The notes beneath the pieces were generated by a model, which searched no databases, was not told the origin of the DNA, and worked only from the letters and a program-made list of their open reading frames with translations. The translations under genes and the position numbers were made by a program. A DNA stretch of 64,000 nucleotides from Saccharopolyspora phatthalungensis (GTDB lineage: Bacteria; Actinomycetota; Actinomycetes; Mycobacteriales; Pseudonocardiaceae): the NCBI RefSeq assembly GCF_014203395.1, contig NZ_JACHIW010000001.1, forward strand, positions 1,922,001 to 1,986,000, written 5' to 3'. Shown here piece by piece: positions 59,720-64,000 of this stretch; the first letter of the stretch is position 1, and each line of letters opens with the position of its first letter.

Positions 59720-62608
59720 TTACTTGTTCCGGACTCGGATGCGATCCAGAACGGACCGGTCGAGGTCGTCGCGTGCGGTCGCGGCGGGGAGCATGAACCA
59801 GGGTTGTCGTACGCCGTTGGGCGCCGGGAGGTCCGGGGCGTAGACAGGCAGGAAACCCTGGTGGACCAGGGAAATCGCGTAGTCGACCGAGACTTCGTGC
59901 TGGTCGTTCAGCGCGGCCGTGCCGTGCCAGGGCAGTACCCCCGAGCCGCCGATCGGGATGAAGCGGAGGCGGCCGTGCTCGGGTCGGATCGACAGGCTCA
60001 TCCGCACCCGGTCCCGCTGCCACAGGGCCTGGTAGTTCAGCTCGTGGTCGACGTGCTTGTTGGCCAGGTAGGTGATCGTTTCCCGCCAGGCCGCGGCGAG
60101 CAGGTCGGCGCGGGCGGTACGGACCGGGGCGGGCACGGCGGTGTCGGTGAGCTCGTACGGATCCGCGTACAGCTGCTGTGACCAGGCGAACGGATCGCCG
60201 CCCTGGTATGGCACGTCGACCGAGTGCAGAACCGATCGGAACATCTCGACGAATCGCGGCTGGCCGGGCTCCCTCGGGTCGCGCTCGGCCGCCTCCGCGA
60301 GGACCGCCAACGGATCGCGGCGCACGTCCAACCCGGCGAACGCGGCGGCGTACCGGTCCCGATGCTTGGCCAGCAGCTCCGGCCGCTGCGCCCGATCACC
60401 GCAGTCCGGATGCGCATCGGCGGCGGCATCGATGTCGACGACTGTCACCACCCGATGCGCCCCGGTCCGCTCCAGCAGCTGCCCGAACAACCGGTGGTAG
60501 TCCGCGCAGCGGCGCTCATCCCGGACCCGGAAGTGGGCGGGATCGGCGAGCGCGAGCACCTGGATCCCAGGCGGGTAGACCTGTTCCACGGCCGCCGCCA
60601 GCTGCCGGATCCGGGCCAGCACCGCGACCTCCGCGAGGTCCGGCGCGCCGCCCAGCGCTTTGAGCCGCGAACCGTTCTGCTTCACCGGCGGCCCCAACAG
60701 CACGAACTGAATGCGCGCGCCGGCGGCGATCGCGGCGACCATGTCCGCTTCCGCGGCTTCCGGCGGATAAGCCGATCTCGCCGCGCCGAACTGCTTGGCC
60801 ATCAGCACTTTCCACACCGCTCGCGCGAGAACCACCGGTTCTGCCGGGCAAGACAGCCGTTCCCGCACCCCGCTTCCCAAGCTCCGGCCGGCCTGAACCG
60901 CCGCCGTGCACAGGGCTTCGATGATCCGGGTCTGCTGCTCGGCGGTCAGCTGCACGCCGAGATCCCAGATCGTCGGTCGCGTGCTGAACTCTCCGACCGG
61001 AAGTTCCGCGATCGACGTCGCATGCGAGAGCCGGGGTTTCGCCCGTTGCTGCCGGGTGGCGTGGCCGCGCCCCAGCGGCGTCGGATGTGGCAGGAACTCG
61101 AACGTGGCGATGCCGGGGCCGATGCGGGGTTCGGTGCTGAAGCCGGTCGGCCGAACCGCGACCACCGCCGCGTCCGGGAACGCCGCCCGCAGCGCGGCCC
61201 GATTGCTTCGCAGGTCGTCGAAGGCCGCGACCACCTGCCAGTCTGCCCGGCACAGCACCGTGACCTTGTGTCTGCCCACGTCGGCATGCTCGGGTGCGGC
61301 ATGCAGGTCCAGGTGGCCGAGCCCGTGCCGGACGAGGAGCTCGCGGGTGGCCTGCCGCATCCGCGGACGGCGACCGGTCACCCAGACCACGCTGCCGCCG
61401 GCATGCTCGATGGCGCGGACGAAGCGGACCAGGCCCGGTGCCGGCTCATCAGTCAGCAGCGCATCGTGGCTCCAGGACAGGGTTTTGCGGAATTCCGCGT
61501 GCAAACCATCCCAGTCCAGATCCGGATGCTCGTCGCGCAATCGGTTGCGGGCGAGGAAATGCGGCCATCCCGCCGGATACAGGCCGGGGAGCACGGCCAA
61601 CCGATCCGCCGCGATCAGCGTCCCGATACCGTGCGCCCGGCCGAGTTCGGCCAGCGCCGCGCGCACCCGTCGCCGGGGCAGCAGTGCGCAGTAGTCCAGG
61701 TCCAGCGCGACCACCGGTCGCGGCAGGCTCCGATCACGGCGACGGCGCGCGCTCAGCTCCTTTACTTGCCGCAACACCTCGCTGATGATTTCGTGCTGGC
61801 CGGCCGGAACGCTGTGCACGTGGTGCCGCCACGGGTGATCGCCGGCGAGCAGCGCAGCGGTGTCGGCCGCGAGGTATCGGAGTTCGTGCGCGGCGACCCT
61901 CTCGATCGCGGTCAGCACGTTGACCCGATCGAGCGCCGAAACCTGCGCGAATGCCGCCGCCAACACCGCCAACTGGCGGTGCAGCCGGGAAATCGACTCG
62001 GCCACCGAGCCGCCCGCCGCGTCCGCGGCCACCACCCCCGTCGGCACGACCCTGCCGGTCGCGGCGAACTCGGGGGCCACTTCGACGGCGAACCCATCGG
62101 TCGGCCGGAAGCCTTCGACGAGCAGCCCGCGCGTGGTGACCACGATCGGCCGGACCACGAATTCGACCAGGTAGTCCAGTTCCGGCCAGCCGGACGGGCG
62201 ACCGTCGAGCAGCCGCCGCAACCTGCCGCCGGTGAACTCCCCCAACGGCACGGCCAAACGCTGGTTTCCCGGCGAGTCCCCGGGTGCTCCGCAGTACAGC
62301 GCAAGCAGATCGTCCCGCGCGATCAAACCTCGTACGTTGCTGGAAATCGACGCTCCTGCCGACGCGACCGGTCCCTGCTCGCACCACCGGCGAAACGGTC
62401 CTCCGAGAAGTGCTTTTCGTTGACAGCGGAGCTTAGTTGCTGGTCCGCGGCGATCGCTTCCGGCGTCTACGTGGGCGACGTGCCAGCGCGGCACGCGCCC
62501 CTCCGCCCGGTAACACCGTGGTGGACGATCGTCGCGCGAGCCGATGAATTCACCTGGGCCGAACTCATCGGCCACCGGCACCCGAAGTCCCGGCTCGATC
62601 AGCCGCAA
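59720..62608 (-). CDS. HAD domain fused to PvcA/DIT1-like isonitrile synthase domain
   Basis: Seen: up to 962 residues. HAD-like segment at ~298-495: ALDLDYCALL (DxD), VVWVTGRRPRMRQATREL (Thr), GRHKVTVLCRADWQVVAAFDDL (Lys and DD). At ~590-960, IQFVLLGPPVKQNGSRLKALGGAPDLAEVAVLARI then VEQVYPPGIQVLALADPAHFRVRDERRCADYHRLF resembles isonitrile synthases, and the end reads YAISLVHQGFLPVYAPDLPAPNGVRQPWFML. Known: PvcA/IsnA enzymes turn Tyr or Trp into isonitriles with ribulose-5-phosphate. A synthase fused to a HAD domain is unusual. The TTG start at 62608 has no RBS; the first ~85 residues are doubtful. Confidence 0.6.
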   Translation of the reverse strand: MRLIEPGLRVPVADEFGPGEFIGSRDDRPPRCYRAEGRVPRWHVAHVDAGSDRRGPATKLRCQRKALLGGPFRRWCEQGPVASAGASISSNVRGLIARDDLLALYCGAPGDSPGNQRLAVPLGEFTGGRLRRLLDGRPSGWPELDYLVEFVVRPIVVTTRGLLVEGFRPTDGFAVEVAPEFAATGRVVPTGVVAADAAGGSVAESISRLHRQLAVLAAAFAQVSALDRVNVLTAIERVAAHELRYLAADTAALLAGDHPWRHHVHSVPAGQHEIISEVLRQVKELSARRRRDRSLPRPVVALDLDYCALLPRRRVRAALAELGRAHGIGTLIAADRLAVLPGLYPAGWPHFLARNRLRDEHPDLDWDGLHAEFRKTLSWSHDALLTDEPAPGLVRFVRAIEHAGGSVVWVTGRRPRMRQATRELLVRHGLGHLDLHAAPEHADVGRHKVTVLCRADWQVVAAFDDLRSNRAALRAAFPDAAVVAVRPTGFSTEPRIGPGIATFEFLPHPTPLGRGHATRQQRAKPRLSHATSIAELPVGEFSTRPTIWDLGVQLTAEQQTRIIEALCTAAVQAGRSLGSGVRERLSCPAEPVVLARAVWKVLMAKQFGAARSAYPPEAAEADMVAAIAAGARIQFVLLGPPVKQNGSRLKALGGAPDLAEVAVLARIRQLAAAVEQVYPPGIQVLALADPAHFRVRDERRCADYHRLFGQLLERTGAHRVVTVVDIDAAADAHPDCGDRAQRPELLAKHRDRYAAAFAGLDVRRDPLAVLAEAAERDPREPGQPRFVEMFRSVLHSVDVPYQGGDPFAWSQQLYADPYELTDTAVPAPVRTARADLLAAAWRETITYLANKHVDHELNYQALWQRDRVRMSLSIRPEHGRLRFIPIGGSGVLPWHGTAALNDQHEVSVDYAISLVHQGFLPVYAPDLPAPNGVRQPWFMLPAATARDDLDRSVLDRIRVRNK

Positions 62609-62660
62609 CGCGAGTGAATCGCTACCGTGACGCGAAAAAACCCGTCCCGTCGCCGAAAGG

Positions 62661-62969
62661 TCATTCGCCGTCGCCGAGTTGCACCGATGAGACGTATTCG
62701 GCGTCCGCCAACCGGCCCAAAGTCACTGCGCCGCGAAGTTCCAACTCCTGCCGAGAAATCCAGCCCGCAGCGAAATGACGGTAGGACTGCGCGAGCAGCA
62801 CCAGCTCGGCCAGCTGATCGGCGCAGCGCCGTCGCAGTTCGACCGGCAGCTGCGGCAGCAAACCGACCTGGGAATTCACCACCTCGTCGAGCACCTGCGC
62901 GCAACGCAGCGCCCGCGCGCGCCGCCAGCCCGGGATCAGCTTCGTCGGCGTCCACTTCGCGATCCTCAT
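62661..62969 (-). CDS. Small helical protein, unknown
   Basis: Seen: ATG 62969 (MRIAKWTPTKLIPGWRRARALRCAQVLDEVV) gives 102 residues, all helical and amphipathic (LPVELRRRCADQLAELVLLAQSYRHFAAGWISRQELELRGAVTLGRLADAEYVSSVQLGDGE). It lies 52 bases upstream of the HAD/isonitrile-synthase-like gene in the same direction, so it may be in its operon. Family not recognised. Confidence 0.5.
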   Translation of the reverse strand: MRIAKWTPTKLIPGWRRARALRCAQVLDEVVNSQVGLLPQLPVELRRRCADQLAELVLLAQSYRHFAAGWISRQELELRGAVTLGRLADAEYVSSVQLGDGE

Positions 62970-63179
62970 CGATAGCCCATCCAGTAGCCATGCAACCGAT
63001 GCACCAATGCGCACATCTGGTTTACCCGGACGGACCGCGGCCGTCACTGGGCATAATCGAAAAAAGTCGTGTCCGGCGCAAGTCCGCCCGAATGGACGCA
63101 CCCTCTTGGCCGATTCAGGTTCTCATCTTCGCGACGGCGCGATCATTGCGGCCCGCCGCGCCGCCGCTGGCCAACGGCG

Positions 63180-64000
63180 TCAGCTGTACGGGGCCCATTG
63201 GGTCACCAGATCTCCGTCGCGGATCGTTCGCAGCCGGCGATGCAGCTGGTCGCGAACCCCCGGATTGCTCCGCAGGATGGGCAGCACACCGGTGGTGATC
63301 TTGAGTTCGCGTAGCTGGCGCAGCACCGGAAAGCCTTCCCACGCGGTGATGTCGAAGCCGTAAGCGCGGGCCAGATCGTCGTGCCAATCAGGTGGGTGCC
63401 CCATCCGCAGGCGCCCCACCGCGATCGGCGTCAGGTCCCATTCCGGCGGGCCGATGCACAGCGAATCGAGGTCGCACAGCAGCGGCCCATCGGCGCCGCC
63501 GATCACGTTGCCCAGGTGCGCGTCGGCGTGGATGATGCTCTGCGGCAGCGGGAATCGCAGCGATTTCAGCCGTTCTTCGAGGTAGTCGCACCGCTGCTCA
63601 AGGAAGTCGTGGTCGGCCGGATCGATGTCCACCGCGTCGGCCAGTCGGCGCCGGATGTCGGCCATCGGCTGCCAGTCCAGGAACGTCGGGGACACCGGCA
63701 TGGAATGCATCCGGCGCAGCAGTTCGCCGAGGTCGCAGCCGCTGGGCACGGGGCCGATCTCCGGCACGTGCTGCCACAGCGTCGCGAAGTGTTCACCGAC
63801 CTGAACCGGCTGTTCCAGGCCGGGCAGCAGGCGCACGGCGGGCACGCCGTGGCAGGCCAGCCAGCGCGCGGCTTCGACGGCGTTGAAAGCGCGGTAGGTG
63901 AAAGACGGGGAAAGCACGATGCGGACCACGACAGGGTGCTCTTGCAGCAAGAAAACCCCGTTGTTGACGAATCGGATCAGGCGCGCGCCTCGCGGATCCA
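63180..64000 (-). CDS. Aminoglycoside-phosphotransferase-like kinase (runs off right edge)
   Basis: Seen: the frame is open to base 64000, so the N-terminus is outside. At least 273 residues: VVVRIVLSPSFTYRAFNAVEAARWL (beta strands and alphaC region), the catalytic loop IIHADAHLGNVIGGADGPLLCDLDSLCIGPPEWDL with HxDxxxxN and the metal-binding Asp, and an alpha-helical C-lobe. Known: APH-fold enzymes phosphorylate small molecules such as aminoglycosides, choline or homoserine. Its distance from classical resistance enzymes suggests a metabolic substrate. Located upstream of the isonitrile-synthase-like gene on the same strand. Confidence 0.88.
   Translation of the reverse strand, partial: DPRGARLIRFVNNGVFLLQEHPVVVRIVLSPSFTYRAFNAVEAARWLACHGVPAVRLLPGLEQPVQVGEHFATLWQHVPEIGPVPSGCDLGELLRRMHSMPVSPTFLDWQPMADIRRRLADAVDIDPADHDFLEQRCDYLEERLKSLRFPLPQSIIHADAHLGNVIGGADGPLLCDLDSLCIGPPEWDLTPIAVGRLRMGHPPDWHDDLARAYGFDITAWEGFPVLRQLRELKITTGVLPILRSNPGVRDQLHRRLRTIRDGDLVTQWAPYS

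Noticed and set aside
60224..62617. 797-codon plus-strand open frame
   Set aside because: Antisense to the HAD/isonitrile-synthase-like gene. Composition is Arg/Gln/His-rich and no motif is found.

Overview
The window is high-GC actinobacterial DNA. It uses many GTG and TTG starts, tightly coupled 4-base gene overlaps, and families typical of the phylum: DUF397 with an Scr1-type HTH regulator, SigE-type sigma factors, DUF5926, DUF6474, DUF6879 and an F420-type PPOX fold. A Pseudonocardiaceae host such as a Saccharopolyspora relative is my inference from overall gene content. No rRNA or 16S sequence is present to confirm it.

Region 1 (1-16.6 kb) is an accessory, defence-like island. On the minus strand lie a SNF2-type helicase and an overlapping 1537-residue Eco57I-type N6-adenine methyltransferase, a pair resembling DrmD/DrmMI of class 1 DISARM. 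About 6.5 kb further along the same strand is a very large DEAD/DEAH helicase that runs off the left edge. Between them, mostly on the plus strand, are a pseudogenised DddA-like (SCP1.201) deaminase toxin with its Imm1 immunity gene, a Rad50-like ATPase with a CPVC hook and a 122-residue partner, an HTH/DUF397 pair, and two small minus-strand genes. A 210-bp direct repeat, about 88% identical, flanks the toxin/immunity pair. It carries a duplicated promoter region and the 5' end of the ATPase gene.

Region 2 (16.7-33 kb) looks like core chromosome: a SigE sigma/membrane anti-sigma-like pair, DUF5926, a glycerophosphodiester phosphodiesterase, a rhodanese, two sodium:solute (acetate-type) symporters with small partner proteins next to a LytS/LytTR two-component system, an SppA protease, an Fpg/Nei glycosylase, a second sigma factor, a PPOX protein and tRNA-Gly(GCC).

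Region 3 (33-48.1 kb) holds a dodecin, a 40-bp tandem repeat, a YefM-YoeB toxin-antitoxin pair with a palindromic operator, MsrA, an OafA-like acyltransferase and a SHOCT-type membrane protein. An IS701-like insertion sequence sits exactly in the loop of a terminator hairpin. Beyond it are a methyltransferase/glycosyltransferase fusion, an EamA transporter with a candidate leader peptide, UDP-glucose dehydrogenase, an aldo/keto reductase and an SDR oxidoreductase.

Region 4 (48.1-49.2 kb) is a decayed ~1-kb integrative element inserted in the 3' end of the SDR gene. It is bounded by 26-bp att-like direct repeats and contains a truncated serine-recombinase gene and a truncated DUF6879 gene. The original SDR C-terminal codons survive downstream.

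Region 5 (49.4-64 kb) contains a RecB-like nuclease, DUF6474, a five-gene compatible-solute operon (BCCT carrier plus ProU-type ABC transporter), a YcnI/CopC copper cluster, an unusual HAD plus isonitrile-synthase-like fusion protein, and a phosphotransferase cut by the right edge.
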